Positions 1-9,084 of a DNA stretch of 64,000 nt are shown here, one piece after another. Every line of letters starts with the position of its first letter. Within the stretch, counting starts at the first letter, position 1. The notes beneath the pieces are model-generated. The model made no database searches. It was not told where the DNA came from and saw only the letters and a program-made list of their open reading frames with translations. The translations under genes and the position numbers were made by a program. This DNA comes from an uncultured Pseudomonadota bacterium (GTDB taxonomy: Bacteria > Pseudomonadota > Alphaproteobacteria > RF32 > CAG-239). The stretch is from NCBI GenBank assembly GCA_947054505.1, contig CAMRWU010000004.1:41684-105683 (forward strand). Reading direction: 5' to 3'.

Positions 1-465
1 GGTGTTGCGGTCTGTCCAGTCTGTAATCTTGGATAAAGTTTCCGAGCCGATAACCAGAGCAGTCTTTACTTGTCCCAAACGAATCATATTATCAGCCATT
101 GTCAGCGCATAAACAAAACCGGAGCAGGCAGCAGACATATCAAACGCAGGTACCCCAGGGTTAACGCCGAGCATTGCCCCCAATTTGATGGCTGTTGCCG
201 GAGTCGTATTATCAGGTGTTACGGTGGCCAAAATGATTAAATCAATTTCTTTTGGTGAAACACCGGCCGTTTTCATAGCCATTTCAGCCGCTTTAGCCGC
301 AATGTCAGAATTGAGTTCGTCTTCGACAACGGCACGAGCTTTAATTCCGGTACGGGTTGTAATCCACTCATCATTAGTATCGACGATTTTTGCCAAATCA
401 TCATTAGTTAAAACTTTTTTGGGAGCATAGTGGCCGTGGCCGATAATTTCAGATCTAATAGACAT
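1..465 (-). CDS. fabH: 3-oxoacyl-ACP synthase III (KAS III), 3' part cut by window edge
   Basis: Translating the minus strand from the ATG at 465 gives about 155 residues starting MSIRSEIIGHGHYAPKK, and the frame stays open to base 1, so the C-terminal half is outside the window. The KAS III fold is clear: the motif SAACSG puts the nucleophilic cysteine at residue 114, close to Cys112 of E. coli FabH, and DEWITTRTGI is the usual N-terminal signature. FabH condenses acetyl-CoA with malonyl-ACP to start type II fatty acid synthesis in the cytoplasm. The start lies inside the end of plsX (11-base overlap), so translation is probably coupled. The order yceD-rpmF-plsX-fabH is widespread. The catalytic His and Asn lie beyond the edge and cannot be checked. 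Confidence 0.95.
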   Translation of the reverse strand, partial: MSIRSEIIGHGHYAPKKVLTNDDLAKIVDTNDEWITTRTGIKARAVVEDELNSDIAAKAAEMAMKTAGVSPKEIDLIILATVTPDNTTPATAIKLGAMLGVNPGVPAFDMSAACSGFVYALTMADNMIRLGQVKTALVIGSETLSKITDWTDRNT

Positions 466-1519
466 CGTAAAACACTTCCTGTGATAATTCGTCAAGGTCA
501 ACTTTTTCAATTTCTTCGCGGATTGTTGCAACAAAGTTTTGGCGAACCAGCATCAATGCATTATTAACGGCAACCGAAAAACCAAGAGCATCTGTTCCGC
601 CGTGGCTTTTAACAGACAAACCGTTCAGTCCGACAAACATTGCCCCATTGTAAAGGCGAGGATCCATCGTCTTTTTGACACGGAGCATAACTCCGAGCAT
701 AAAGGGAAGCCCCAACTTTGCCATAAAAGATTTTTTTACCGCATTTTTCAGCAGGCGGATAACCAAACGAGCTGTTCCCTCGATTGACTTCAGAGCAATG
801 TTTCCAGTAAAACCGTCTGCCACAATCACGTCTGCCACATTGTTGGGAATCTCGTGAGGTTCAACATAGCCGCGAAAATCCAAGTTCATATGTGAGTTTT
901 TAATCATATGAGCGGCTTGTTTAATTTCTTCTTTGCCTTTCATTTCCTCTGCACCGATGTTCAGCAGTGCGACACGAGGTTTTTTCAGGCCGAGAGCATG
1001 ACGAGCCAAAATATCTCCCATCAAAGCGAATTCCGCCAAATTGATGGCGTTGCATTCTGTATTGGCACCCAAATCAAGCATAACATATTTGCCGTTTTGA
1101 TGCGGCATAATGCTGACAATTGCCGGACGGTGGATTTTTTGAATGGTTTTCAGTACCAGTTTTGAAATCGCCATCAAAGCACCGGTATTTCCGGCCGAGA
1201 CGATAGCCTGCGCTTCACCTTTTCTGACGGCATCAATAGCCATATACATGCTGGTATTGCGGTTGCGGATAACGGAAGACGGTTTGTCTTCATTGTGAAC
1301 CATTTCTGTTGTATGACGCAATTCACAAACTTTCAACAATGCCGGATATTGATTCAAAATCGGCATAACTTTGTTTTCATCACCAAATAACAGAAATTTA
1401 GCGTCAGGATTCTTTTTTGCGGCAATAGCCAATCCCTCAATCACGATTCGGGGGGAATTATCCCCCCCCATAGCGTCAATGGATATAACCAGATTATTAG
1501 TAGACAAAACCTGCTCCAT
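455..1519 (-). CDS. plsX: Phosphate acyltransferase PlsX
   Basis: The 354-residue protein opens with the PlsX signature VISIDAMGGDNSPR and carries the internal segments VSAGNTGALMA and DGFTGNIALKSIEG typical of the family. PlsX converts acyl-ACP to acyl-phosphate, the donor used by PlsY for the first acylation of glycerol-3-phosphate in phospholipid synthesis; it is a peripheral membrane enzyme. The length is normal and the start at 1519 directly precedes the conserved N-terminus, with a short extension MEQVLSTNN. It follows rpmF by 46 bases and overlaps fabH by 11, so the genes are very likely cotranscribed and link membrane lipid supply to ribosome production. Nothing is damaged or missing. 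Confidence 0.97.
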   Translation of the reverse strand: MEQVLSTNNLVISIDAMGGDNSPRIVIEGLAIAAKKNPDAKFLLFGDENKVMPILNQYPALLKVCELRHTTEMVHNEDKPSSVIRNRNTSMYMAIDAVRKGEAQAIVSAGNTGALMAISKLVLKTIQKIHRPAIVSIMPHQNGKYVMLDLGANTECNAINLAEFALMGDILARHALGLKKPRVALLNIGAEEMKGKEEIKQAAHMIKNSHMNLDFRGYVEPHEIPNNVADVIVADGFTGNIALKSIEGTARLVIRLLKNAVKKSFMAKLGLPFMLGVMLRVKKTMDPRLYNGAMFVGLNGLSVKSHGGTDALGFSVAVNNALMLVRQNFVATIREEIEKVDLDELSQEVFYDVY

Positions 1520-1565
1520 TCAAATATAAGGCCGCATAAAACGGCCGGTTACAATAGTAATAAAA

Positions 1566-1751
1566 TTATTCAGCTGCTTTCTGAGCAACAACTTCACGTT
1601 TGTCGTATTGACCGCATTTCGGGCATACGTTGTGAGGTCTTTTCAATTCACCGCAGTTCGGGCATTCCATGTAGGAATTAGCTGTCAACGCATCATGAGA
1701 ACGACGCATGTTGCGGCGAGATTTTGAAGTTTTGTGTTTAGGTGTAGCCAT
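1566..1751 (-). CDS. rpmF: 50S ribosomal protein L32
   Basis: The start is placed at the ATG at 1751, giving the canonical N-terminus [14 protein letters not shown]; an upstream in-frame start would add 13 unrelated residues. The protein has 61 residues. It carries a four-cysteine zinc ribbon: C30, C33, C43 and C46 in the motifs CPNCG and CPKCG. L32 is a small structural protein of the large ribosomal subunit. Keeping all four cysteines marks this as the zinc-binding (C+) form. Its place between the yceD-like gene and plsX is the classical arrangement in proteobacteria. Confidence 0.97.
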   Translation of the reverse strand: MATPKHKTSKSRRNMRRSHDALTANSYMECPNCGELKRPHNVCPKCGQYDKREVVAQKAAE

Positions 1752-1911
1752 TTTCTCATACTCTAAAATTAATGTTGTTAAGTTATTCAACCGGCATTAT
1801 TAGCTCATCTTATTTCTAAAATCAACTAAATAAAACACCGTTTTGCGAAATTCTGCAATCCTTTTACTCAATATTTTATTATTTTGCAAGGACTTTTTGC
1901 ATAAACCTTGT

Positions 1912-2430
1912 TTATTTCTTTAGTTTTGCCAAAGCGGCAAACGGATTGGTCTTTTGAGTAGTTTCTTCGTCAAATTCGGATTTGAACTCAAAAACTTCTC
2001 CGTCTTGTCGTGGAAAATCATCCAGAACCAAGGCCGTTTGCTCCAGTCCGATTTCTGCCAAATCAATCTGTCCGTTGACAATAACATCAGGAACATCATC
2101 GTCAAAATCAAACTCCATTTCCTCCAAATCTTTTGGGGTGAGGTTGGTGTCATAGACAATTTCAAACTCCGGTTCATAAGTTTTTATGAAGTTTTCCAAC
2201 GAAATAACGCTTGTTTGCTCCAACTGGGCACGAACTTTCCCTTTTACCGTTAGTGTGTGTTCTTTTTTGCGCATTTGAACACTCATGTCGGCCTCCCAGC
2301 TTTTGGCGCCGGCAATTTTTAAAACTTCGGCAATATACGCCAGTTGTTTTTCATCGGCATTTAGCTTGTAGTGACGGGTGGCGGCTGTCAGATCTTCAAT
2401 CTTCAGCGGATAAGAAAAAAGATTTTGCAT
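1912..2430 (-). CDS. yceD: YceD/DUF177 family protein
   Basis: The 172-residue acidic protein starts MQNLFSYPLKIEDL at the ATG at 2430; the track start upstream adds 10 unlikely residues. The segment DVIVNGQIDLAEIGLEQTAL matches the DUF177/YceD core, whose central feature is a conserved aspartate-rich turn followed by an E-x-x-x-L helix. YceD proteins are linked to accumulation of 23S rRNA and are almost always encoded just upstream of rpmF, as here (about 160 bases). Unlike many members it has no visible cysteine pair. The assignment rests on the motif and on the conserved neighbourhood; the molecular role is not settled for the family. Confidence 0.85.
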   Translation of the reverse strand: MQNLFSYPLKIEDLTAATRHYKLNADEKQLAYIAEVLKIAGAKSWEADMSVQMRKKEHTLTVKGKVRAQLEQTSVISLENFIKTYEPEFEIVYDTNLTPKDLEEMEFDFDDDVPDVIVNGQIDLAEIGLEQTALVLDDFPRQDGEVFEFKSEFDEETTQKTNPFAALAKLKK

Positions 2431-2495
2431 AAATATTTTCCTTATGTTATAACAAATCAAATTATAAGTTAGGATATAATGTCAAGGATACCCCA

Positions 2496-2972
2496 ATGTC
2501 AATAAGCAAAATGATCTGTACTTGTTCCTGCGTGTTGTTGCTGACCAGCGGCTGTTCAACGGAAAAGAGCAATGAATGGTTTATGACCCATAATGGTAAT
2601 ATGCCGTCTAATGAACGCATTAGTAAAGTTTCTGTCGGGGATAGCCGAGCCGATGTCCGTCGTGTGTTAGGGGCGCCGTCCACGGTTGTTTCTTTTGATA
2701 AAAATACTTGGATTTATATGTCTTCGGATATTAAGCGCGTCGCATTCTTCTCGCCGGACGAGGTCAATCGCGATGTTCTGACCATCAAGTTTAATGATAA
2801 TGACGAAGTAAAAGAAATTATCCGTATGAGCAAAAATGACGGTCAGGATGTTCGTATCAACGATGATGAAACCGAGGCTTATGGACAAGAACCGGGATTC
2901 TTCCGCAAATATTTCGGAGGTGTCGGTATGATTAATCCTTTCGGAGGTCGTGGTAGTAGCTCAAATATGTAG
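2496..2972 (+). CDS. bamE: BamE/SmpA-type outer membrane lipoprotein
   Basis: The protein has a lipoprotein signal ending in LTSGC with the lipidated cysteine at residue 20, followed by the SmpA/OmlA domain: ISKVSVGDSRADVRRVLGAP and the strand WIYMSSDIKR. BamE is an accessory subunit of the BAM complex that folds beta-barrel proteins into the outer membrane. At 158 residues it is longer than E. coli BamE (113) because of a charged, glycine-rich tail (residues about 120-158), as is common in alphaproteobacteria. The gene diverges from yceD, a common alphaproteobacterial arrangement. The start could also be the ATG five codons in, which would still keep the signal peptide. Confidence 0.9.
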   Translation: MSISKMICTCSCVLLLTSGCSTEKSNEWFMTHNGNMPSNERISKVSVGDSRADVRRVLGAPSTVVSFDKNTWIYMSSDIKRVAFFSPDEVNRDVLTIKFNDNDEVKEIIRMSKNDGQDVRINDDETEAYGQEPGFFRKYFGGVGMINPFGGRGSSSNM

Positions 2973-3060
2973 CATCGATCCATTCGTTTAACCGCATGGG
3001 CTTAATGTTATTTTAAGCAAATGCTGTTATTTTTTATACCAAATTTTGGGGAGGAAATAA

Positions 3061-4323
3061 ATGGATATATCTGTATTAGCTCTGCCAACGCTCAATCTGG
3101 GATATCATAATCAGATATTGGGGGCTTTTAGAGGGCTGTCTGATGTGACTGGGTGCGCATATGACGAACAAGCATTTCTTCTTCCTGAAGATGTGGTTCA
3201 GACAACCGAGATGAAAAAATCTTTTTTCAAAAGCCGACATGAAAAATATAAGGACTTGAAACAGCGTCTCTATCCTTTATTGGAAACTTATTTTCAAAAA
3301 AACGTAAAAATACCTCGTGTTTTTGTAACGGTATATGATGCGACGGATAGCAAGTTTTCTCCTGAAAATGTTGATTTGGTGTGTCGAATTGTCAAAGAAT
3401 ATTATCAGGAAAATAAACAGGGCGATATTCTGACAACTATTTTAACCAGCCGTTTATACAATTACAAATATGTTGATTTAATTAATGTGCCGAAACATAT
3501 GTTGACCTTGGCAACAAGGATTCGGCTTTTGCAGAATAAAAAACTGCGCAGAAAGGTTTTAATAACAATCGGAACTTTGAACAATTTTAAGCAGTCCGTC
3601 GTTTTGCAGAAACAACAAGAATTCTTGAAAAAGCTAAAAACAACGGCAAAGTATTCCAGTGTCAGACAACAATGCGAAAAATTGGAGAAATATCTTTCCT
3701 TTTCAAAAAAAGTTGTTCTGTGTTTAGGCGGGCGTGTCGATGGATCAGAAATTATCTTCGATATAAAATATGCCAAAAAACTTCTGGAGGATGCTCGACA
3801 CCTGAGCCGTTGCGGATATGGTGTTGTTTTTGTGAACGGTCCGCGAACACCAAATGATGTTGTTGATTTTTTATATGAGAAAACACAGGACGAAGAAAAT
3901 ATCATCTTCCAGAATTGTAAGAAAATCATCAAAACCGGTGAAGAGCAAGACAATTGGCGCGCCTATTCCGGAAAATATGAAAAACAGTTTACGGAACTTT
4001 CTCAGCTGGGAAATATCTATCCCGCAATTTTGGGATTTGATAATACGTTGGTTGTCCATAGTATGGATTCTTATGCCGCATGTGAGACGGCAAATGCCGG
4101 TTTTCCGACAGCTGTAAGCGGCAAGGGGATATATGTTGATGCCGTTGCCCGTTATGATTGTCACAATCTGAAAGCGTTATTATGTCCTAAATATGCAATT
4201 GATTGGGATGACTTTGTCAAAATGGCCAAGCGTAAAAAAACAGAACCCAAAGATTTAAAATTAAAGGTATTACCTAATTCTTTGCGTGTTTTTGCCGAAG
4301 CAGTGATGAAGCGGATAAGCTGA
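3061..4323 (+). CDS. ELM1/GtrOC1-like family protein
   Basis: The 420-residue protein starts at an ATG behind a strong Shine-Dalgarno (GGGGAGG, 7 bases upstream). The C-terminal half contains a block typical of the bacterial proteins related to plant mitochondrial fission factor ELM1: VVLCLGGRVDGSEIIFDI, then GVVFVNGPRTPNDV and YPAILGFDNTLVVHSMDS. This layout resembles GT-B glycosyltransferase folds, in which a nucleotide-sugar donor binds in the C-terminal half. In bacteria the family is often near envelope genes; here bamE precedes it. No signal peptide or membrane helix is visible. A glycosyltransferase role is inferred from family structure predictions and is not shown by the sequence. 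Confidence 0.7.
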   Translation: MDISVLALPTLNLGYHNQILGAFRGLSDVTGCAYDEQAFLLPEDVVQTTEMKKSFFKSRHEKYKDLKQRLYPLLETYFQKNVKIPRVFVTVYDATDSKFSPENVDLVCRIVKEYYQENKQGDILTTILTSRLYNYKYVDLINVPKHMLTLATRIRLLQNKKLRRKVLITIGTLNNFKQSVVLQKQQEFLKKLKTTAKYSSVRQQCEKLEKYLSFSKKVVLCLGGRVDGSEIIFDIKYAKKLLEDARHLSRCGYGVVFVNGPRTPNDVVDFLYEKTQDEENIIFQNCKKIIKTGEEQDNWRAYSGKYEKQFTELSQLGNIYPAILGFDNTLVVHSMDSYAACETANAGFPTAVSGKGIYVDAVARYDCHNLKALLCPKYAIDWDDFVKMAKRKKTEPKDLKLKVLPNSLRVFAEAVMKRIS

Positions 4324-4328
4324 AATTT

Positions 4329-4976
4329 CTAGATTAAAGGCGCTACCAACTCAACGACTTTTGAAAACACAACATCCTCATCAAATGAGGCATCTTTTTC
4401 AAACTCAGATAACTTGATTTCCAAGCCATAATCTTTTTTCATCAAAGCCAAAGTTTTAATATAGCCGACGGCGGTAAGCATATCTGCAAACGTAGTTGCT
4501 TCAATCGACGGCAATTTCTTTGATCCGTTCAAAGACATTATGAGGGAGTTTGAAGTGTAATGGTGAGTGATCTTTAACCCCAAATATCCCAAAGAGGATA
4601 AATCCCTGAATAATGATTTAGTATCCATTTCCTGTAACGTGTGAACATACTTTAAGCCGAATGTCAGAGCGATAAATGGTTTGAAAGCTTCTGTAGCGGT
4701 AGCCAGATCAGAAACTTGAATTGCCACACAATTGATGTAATTTTCCGTCCGCAAAGATTCAACGGTCAATGCAATGGCAAAAAGATTAAAATCAAAATTG
4801 GGGGGATATTTATTTATCACAACAACTTGATCTTGAGAGTGACGCAGAATAAAAGCTCGAGCTTCTTTTGTAAAATCAGCAAAAGACGTTCCCGTAAATT
4901 CTTCAATCGCAACGAAAGGATAATTTTGTTTTTCAAAAGTATCATTTTGATGGTTATAAAGTGCAATTTCAATCAT
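4329..4976 (-). CDS. Hypothetical protein, 215 residues
   Basis: I do not recognise a family. The protein is soluble-looking, without a signal peptide or transmembrane segment, and mixes hydrophobic strands (QVVVINKYPPNFD, AIALTVESL, INCVAIQVSD) with helices in an alternating alpha/beta pattern. The segment YVHTLQEMDTKSLFRDLSSLGY lies in the middle. It converges with the ELM1-like gene, their ends being 5 bases apart, and lies downstream of pheT on the same strand, separated by a terminator. Base composition matches the neighbours, so it looks like a resident gene. The ATG at 4976 starts MIEIALYNHQ. Confidence 0.7.
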   Translation of the reverse strand: MIEIALYNHQNDTFEKQNYPFVAIEEFTGTSFADFTKEARAFILRHSQDQVVVINKYPPNFDFNLFAIALTVESLRTENYINCVAIQVSDLATATEAFKPFIALTFGLKYVHTLQEMDTKSLFRDLSSLGYLGLKITHHYTSNSLIMSLNGSKKLPSIEATTFADMLTAVGYIKTLALMKKDYGLEIKLSEFEKDASFDEDVVFSKVVELVAPLI

Positions 4977-5043
4977 ACGTAAACTCCATACTCAATATAA
5001 CCTCAAGCTACAAAACATGTATTACAATTTTATTAAAATCGAT

Positions 5044-5078
5044 AAAAAAAGAGCCGATTGTTTTTGAACAATCGGCTC
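5044..5078 (-). terminator. Intrinsic terminator after pheT
   Basis: A perfect 10-base-pair stem (GAGCCGATTG / CAATCGGCTC, loop of 8) lies 8 bases beyond the pheT stop and is followed on the minus strand by a run of seven T. It closes the rpmI-rplT-pheS-pheT group. Confidence 0.9.
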
Positions 5079-5085
5079 ATGGTCA

Positions 5086-7473
5086 TTATGAACGCAATAC
5101 AGCATTACATTTTTTACCAACCGCCACAATGACTTTTTGCATCAGGGTTTCAATGTCCTGATCACTGTAAGTCGCTTCTTTGGGTTGGAAAGTAATGCTC
5201 AATGCCAAAGATTTTTTACCTTCCGGAAGATTTTCGCCTTCATACAAGTCAAAAATTCTGACATCGGTAATGTTTTCTCTGTCCGCAGTTTTCGCCGCTG
5301 CCAAAACCTCGGCCGCCGGAACGGACTTATCTAAAACAAAGGCCAAATCCTTATCAACCGGCTGGAACTGTGACAATTCCAACTTCTTTTTACCTTTACC
5401 GGCAGTTGTGCGTGGTAACGGAATATTGTCCAGATAAACTTCAAAGGCAACCACACGCTGTTTGATGCCGAATTTCTTCAAAATCAGCGGATGAATTTCG
5501 CCGAAGTAAGCGATGACATTTTTGCCCAAACGGAATGCACCGCTACGTCCCGGATGATAATATGCCGGAGCATCGGTCGAAATCTGAGCGCTGTCAAATG
5601 GGCCGTTTGCCGCGGCAATAGCGGCCAGAGCATCTGCTTTTGCATCAAAAACATCATAAGGACGAACCTCTTCCAACCAATGTTTTTTTGCAGTCATGCC
5701 GGAACGAACACCAGCGGCTACCAAAGTTTGCTCAGCAGGTTTGCGACCGTAGAATTCCGGACCGACTTCAAAAATAGCCACATCGGCATAACCTCGAGCA
5801 ACATTGTTTCGAACTGCCGACAGCAGGTTGGGCAACAAAGACGGACGCATTTCATCCATATCGGCGGCAATCGGATTGCATACCAAAACCACATCTTGTG
5901 AACGACGGAAGTCTTTAGCCATCTTCGAGTCTGTAAAACTCCAAGTCACGGTTTCCAACATACCGCGGTCGGCCAATTCATGTTTGACAGTAACCGTACG
6001 ACGTTGAGATGGGGTCAATGTTTGTTTGGGGAACATGTCACAGGGCAGGGAAACTGCCGGAATATTATCCAAACCAATCATTCTGACAATTTCTTCCACG
6101 AGGTCGTGTTCACCTTCGATATCGCCGCGCCAACTTGGTGAAACAGCTTTGATTTTGTCTCCTTCGTCACTGGTTTTGAAGCCGAGGTTGTTCAAGATTT
6201 CAACAATTTTTTCTTTAGAAACCTCAATTCCCGCAAAATCTTTCATACGAGATGGACGGATATAAGCTACACGTTCCTGACAATTTTCATCACCGGCGAT
6301 TTCCAATTCGGAGGCTTCACCGCCGCAAATTTCCAAAATCAGTTTGGTAGCGTATTCTGAACCGGTAATATTTGATTTCGGATCAACCCAACGTTCATAG
6401 CGATAGCGTGAGTCGGAATCAATCTGAAACTTGCGTCCTGTACGGGCTATGCATTCCGGTGCAAATAGAGCGCTTTCCAAAAAGACATTTGTCGTATCGG
6501 CAGAGCAACCTTTGGAAGCGCCGCCCATAATACCGCCTAAGCACTGGATGCCGTCGTTGTCACAAATCCCCAAAGACTGAGTGTCTAAAGAGTATTCTTT
6601 ATCTTCCAACGAAACAAATTTTTCTCCGTCTTGAGCCATACGTATACAAATGTCTCCGACCAATTTGTCGGCATCAAAAACGTGTAACGGTCGGGCCATA
6701 TCAATATTGACATAATTGGTGATATCGACCAGCGGAGAAATTGAGCGCAGACCGACAGCCGCCAAACGATCTTTCATCCATTTCGGGGTTTCCGCTTTGT
6801 TGTTGACATTGCGGATATAGCGTCCGACGTAAGTTGGACAAGCTTTAAAATCTTCAACTTTTACTTTAATAGGAGATTTAAAGTTGCTGTTATTGTTTGG
6901 AATGTTTAGTGCCTTTAATGAGCCGATGCCGGCTGCGGCCAAATCTCTGGCAATTCCTCTGACACCCAAACATTCAGCACGGTTCGGTGTGATAGAAATA
7001 TCAAATACCGGATCAAAATTCAAAACATCAGCCGCATTAAGACCAATTTGTGTATCAGCAGGAAGCTCGATGATGCCGCTATGGTCTTCGCCAATGCCCA
7101 GTTCTTTTTCCGAGCACAACATTCCGAAACTTTCAATTCCGCGGATTTTTCCGACTTTCAATGTTTCATTATAGCAGGGAATAAGGGTGCCGACCGGTGC
7201 AAAAACGCCAATCAAACCTTTTTTGACATTCGGTGCACCGCAAACGACCTGCAAAGTCTGTTTGCCGTCATTAACACTCAGGAGGTGCAAGTGATCGGAA
7301 TCCGGATGCATTCCGCATTCCTCAACGCGAGCCGTCACAAAACCTTTAAGAGATGCCGCCGGATTGGATACTTCCTCAACTTCCAAACCGATACGAGTTA
7401 ATGTCTCGGCAATTTCATCGACAGTTGCGTTAGTATCTAAATGTTCTTTTAACCATGATAATGTAAATTTCAT
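5086..7473 (-). CDS. pheT: Phenylalanine--tRNA ligase beta subunit
   Basis: The 795-residue protein has the full bacterial PheRS beta layout. It has the N-terminal helix pair MKFTLSWLKEHLDTN, an EMAP-II-like tRNA-binding domain (about 40-150, with CGAPNVKKG), the B3/B4 editing domain (about 210-380, HVFDADKL and ILGG-like GGIMGGASKG), B5 (about 400-470), the catalytic-like core (NPIAADMDEMRPSLLPNLL) and a C-terminal ferredoxin-fold anticodon-binding domain (FQPVDKDLAFVLD to the end). It assembles with PheS as an alpha2-beta2 enzyme that charges tRNA-Phe and hydrolyses mischarged Tyr. It starts 11 bases after pheS and ends at a strong terminator, so the two subunits are cotranscribed. Confidence 0.98.
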   Translation of the reverse strand: MKFTLSWLKEHLDTNATVDEIAETLTRIGLEVEEVSNPAASLKGFVTARVEECGMHPDSDHLHLLSVNDGKQTLQVVCGAPNVKKGLIGVFAPVGTLIPCYNETLKVGKIRGIESFGMLCSEKELGIGEDHSGIIELPADTQIGLNAADVLNFDPVFDISITPNRAECLGVRGIARDLAAAGIGSLKALNIPNNNSNFKSPIKVKVEDFKACPTYVGRYIRNVNNKAETPKWMKDRLAAVGLRSISPLVDITNYVNIDMARPLHVFDADKLVGDICIRMAQDGEKFVSLEDKEYSLDTQSLGICDNDGIQCLGGIMGGASKGCSADTTNVFLESALFAPECIARTGRKFQIDSDSRYRYERWVDPKSNITGSEYATKLILEICGGEASELEIAGDENCQERVAYIRPSRMKDFAGIEVSKEKIVEILNNLGFKTSDEGDKIKAVSPSWRGDIEGEHDLVEEIVRMIGLDNIPAVSLPCDMFPKQTLTPSQRRTVTVKHELADRGMLETVTWSFTDSKMAKDFRRSQDVVLVCNPIAADMDEMRPSLLPNLLSAVRNNVARGYADVAIFEVGPEFYGRKPAEQTLVAAGVRSGMTAKKHWLEEVRPYDVFDAKADALAAIAAANGPFDSAQISTDAPAYYHPGRSGAFRLGKNVIAYFGEIHPLILKKFGIKQRVVAFEVYLDNIPLPRTTAGKGKKKLELSQFQPVDKDLAFVLDKSVPAAEVLAAAKTADRENITDVRIFDLYEGENLPEGKKSLALSITFQPKEATYSDQDIETLMQKVIVAVGKKCNAVLRS

Positions 7474-7484
7474 CTCAACATCTC

Positions 7485-8588
7485 CTATCTGGCTGCGCCG
7501 CCGTTATTGCTCAGTCCTCCGGTCATGGAGGCTTCGTCTAATGGCACAAAGCCATAGTGTTTCATCCAACGGACATCCGAGGCAAAAAAGTCACGCAGAT
7601 CGGGAATTCCGTATTTTAACATCGCCAAGCGATCCAAACCCAAACCAAAGGCGAAACCTTGGTATTCATCAGGATCAACTCCGCAAGCTTTTAAAACATT
7701 CGGATGTACCATACCGCAACCCAAAATTTCCAACCAGTCGTTACCGGCACCGATTTTCAATTCTGTTTTGCTTTTCAGACAGCCGATGTCCATTTCTGCA
7801 GATGGTTCTGTAAACGGAAAATAGGACGGACGATAACGAACAGGAATTTCATCAAGTTCAAAAAAGGCTTTGATGAAGTCGTACAAACAACCTTTGAGGT
7901 GAGCCATTGTCGTGTGTTTGTCAATAACCAATCCTTCAACTTGATGGAACATTGGCGTGTGTGTAGCATCATAGTCAGAGCGATAAGTACGTCCCGGAGC
8001 AATAATGCGAATGGGAGGCTGTTTCTTTTCCATGGTGCGGACTTGCACGGCAGAAGTCTGTGTACGAACGACATAACTGTCGTCAAAATTATCACTTTCA
8101 GGATTGGTAACATAAAATGTGTCTTGCATTTGACGGGCAGGGTGGTTTGCCGGTGTGTTCAAAGCGTTAAAGTTATGGAATTGATCTTCAATATCCGGTC
8201 CGTCGGCAACTTCAAAACCCATTTGTCCGAAGATCGCTGTTACCTCTTCGTAGATTTTGGAAACCGGATGAATACGGCCTTGTTTTTCTTGACGAATGGG
8301 CAGGGTGACGTCAATCATTTCCGAAGCCAGCCGTGCATTAAGTTCTTTTGTTTCAATTTCGGCTTTTTTAGCTTCAAGCTCTGCTTCAATTTCTGTTTTC
8401 AGAATATTTAGGCTTTTACCCATTTCTTTTTTCTGTTCAACCGGCAGGGCACCTAATGCTTTCATCATATCGGTAATGCGCCCTTTTTTGCCAAGGATGG
8501 CCACACGGGCTTCTTCCAGAGCCTTACCATCCTGTGCCTTGCTGATTAAGCCTGATAATTCCGCTTTAATACTTTGCAAATCTTCCAT
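7485..8588 (-). CDS. pheS: Phenylalanine--tRNA ligase alpha subunit
   Basis: The 367-residue protein has an N-terminal coiled coil (about 1-85, GKKGRITDMMKALG) that contacts tRNA, then the class II synthetase core. Motif 2 is FHQVEGLVID and motif 3 is GFAFGLGLDRLAMLKYGI; RPSYFPFTEPSAE is the phenylalanine-pocket strand. It is the catalytic subunit of PheRS. The length is at the upper end of normal because of a short glycine/asparagine tail (GGLSNNGGAAR). It lies downstream of rplT behind a hairpin that could terminate or attenuate transcription, and 11 bases upstream of pheT. Confidence 0.98.
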   Translation of the reverse strand: MEDLQSIKAELSGLISKAQDGKALEEARVAILGKKGRITDMMKALGALPVEQKKEMGKSLNILKTEIEAELEAKKAEIETKELNARLASEMIDVTLPIRQEKQGRIHPVSKIYEEVTAIFGQMGFEVADGPDIEDQFHNFNALNTPANHPARQMQDTFYVTNPESDNFDDSYVVRTQTSAVQVRTMEKKQPPIRIIAPGRTYRSDYDATHTPMFHQVEGLVIDKHTTMAHLKGCLYDFIKAFFELDEIPVRYRPSYFPFTEPSAEMDIGCLKSKTELKIGAGNDWLEILGCGMVHPNVLKACGVDPDEYQGFAFGLGLDRLAMLKYGIPDLRDFFASDVRWMKHYGFVPLDEASMTGGLSNNGGAAR

Positions 8589-8629
8589 TTTTTCACCTTG
8601 TTACACATTCCTGCCTGAGGCAGAGTTTA

Positions 8630-8667
8630 AAAACAATAAAGAGTTACCCAAGGGGCAACTCTTTATT
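8630..8667 (-). terminator. Hairpin between rplT and pheS: terminator or attenuator
   Basis: The minus strand reads AATAAAGAGTTGCCCC, TT, then GGGTAACTCTTTATT with one bulge, followed by GTTTTTAAA. This is a long stem with a short U tract about 50 bases after the rplT stop and about 40 bases before the pheS start. It could end rpmI-rplT transcripts, and read-through would then set pheST levels. No phenylalanine-rich leader peptide is visible, so regulated attenuation is only a possibility. Confidence 0.65.
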
Positions 8668-8715
8668 TTTAATTTGTTTTTTTTCAAACTTAGTTCGACA
8701 GTTGTCTGATAAGTC

Positions 8716-9072
8716 TTAGTTAAGAGCAGCCTTAGCTTGATCTACCAACTTAGCAAAAGCTTCGGGCTCTTTAACAGCGATATCGGCCAACACTTTACGA
8801 TCTAATTCGATACCAGCTTTGTTGAGCCCGCTGATAAATCGAGAGTAGGTCATATCGTGCAAACGAGTTGCTGCGTTAATTCTTTGAATCCACAATGTGC
8901 GGAAGTTTCTTTTCTTAGCTCTTCTGTCGCGATAAGCATATTGTAAAGCCTTTTCAACTTTTTCAATAGCAACGCGGAAAACGTTTTTAGAACGACCTCT
9001 ATAACCTTTAGCCATAGAGAAAACTTTTTTATGACGTGCGTGAGCTGTTACACCTCTTTTAATACGAGACAT
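8716..9072 (-). CDS. rplT: 50S ribosomal protein L20
   Basis: The 118-residue basic protein starts [20 protein letters not shown] and contains [21 protein letters not shown], both diagnostic for L20. It is an early assembly protein of the large ribosomal subunit that binds 23S rRNA. In gammaproteobacteria and Bacillus L20 also represses its own operon by binding the transcript; no such site was resolved here. It follows rpmI by 12 bases. infC, which often heads this operon, is not present upstream. Confidence 0.98.
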   Translation of the reverse strand: MSRIKRGVTAHARHKKVFSMAKGYRGRSKNVFRVAIEKVEKALQYAYRDRRAKKRNFRTLWIQRINAATRLHDMTYSRFISGLNKAGIELDRKVLADIAVKEPEAFAKLVDQAKAALN

Positions 9073-9084
9073 TCTTCATTCTCC

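Noticed and set aside
1..465. FabH called as a truncated pseudogene
   Set aside because: The frame is open to the first base and the catalytic Cys is present; it is cut only by the window edge.
7704..8411. Plus-strand open frame of 235 codons over pheS
   Set aside because: Antisense to a complete PheS with all class II motifs; amino acid composition is typical of a shadow frame.
8589..8715. T-box riboswitch upstream of pheS
   Set aside because: No T-box bulge sequence or specifier loop is present, and T-boxes are typical of Gram-positives.
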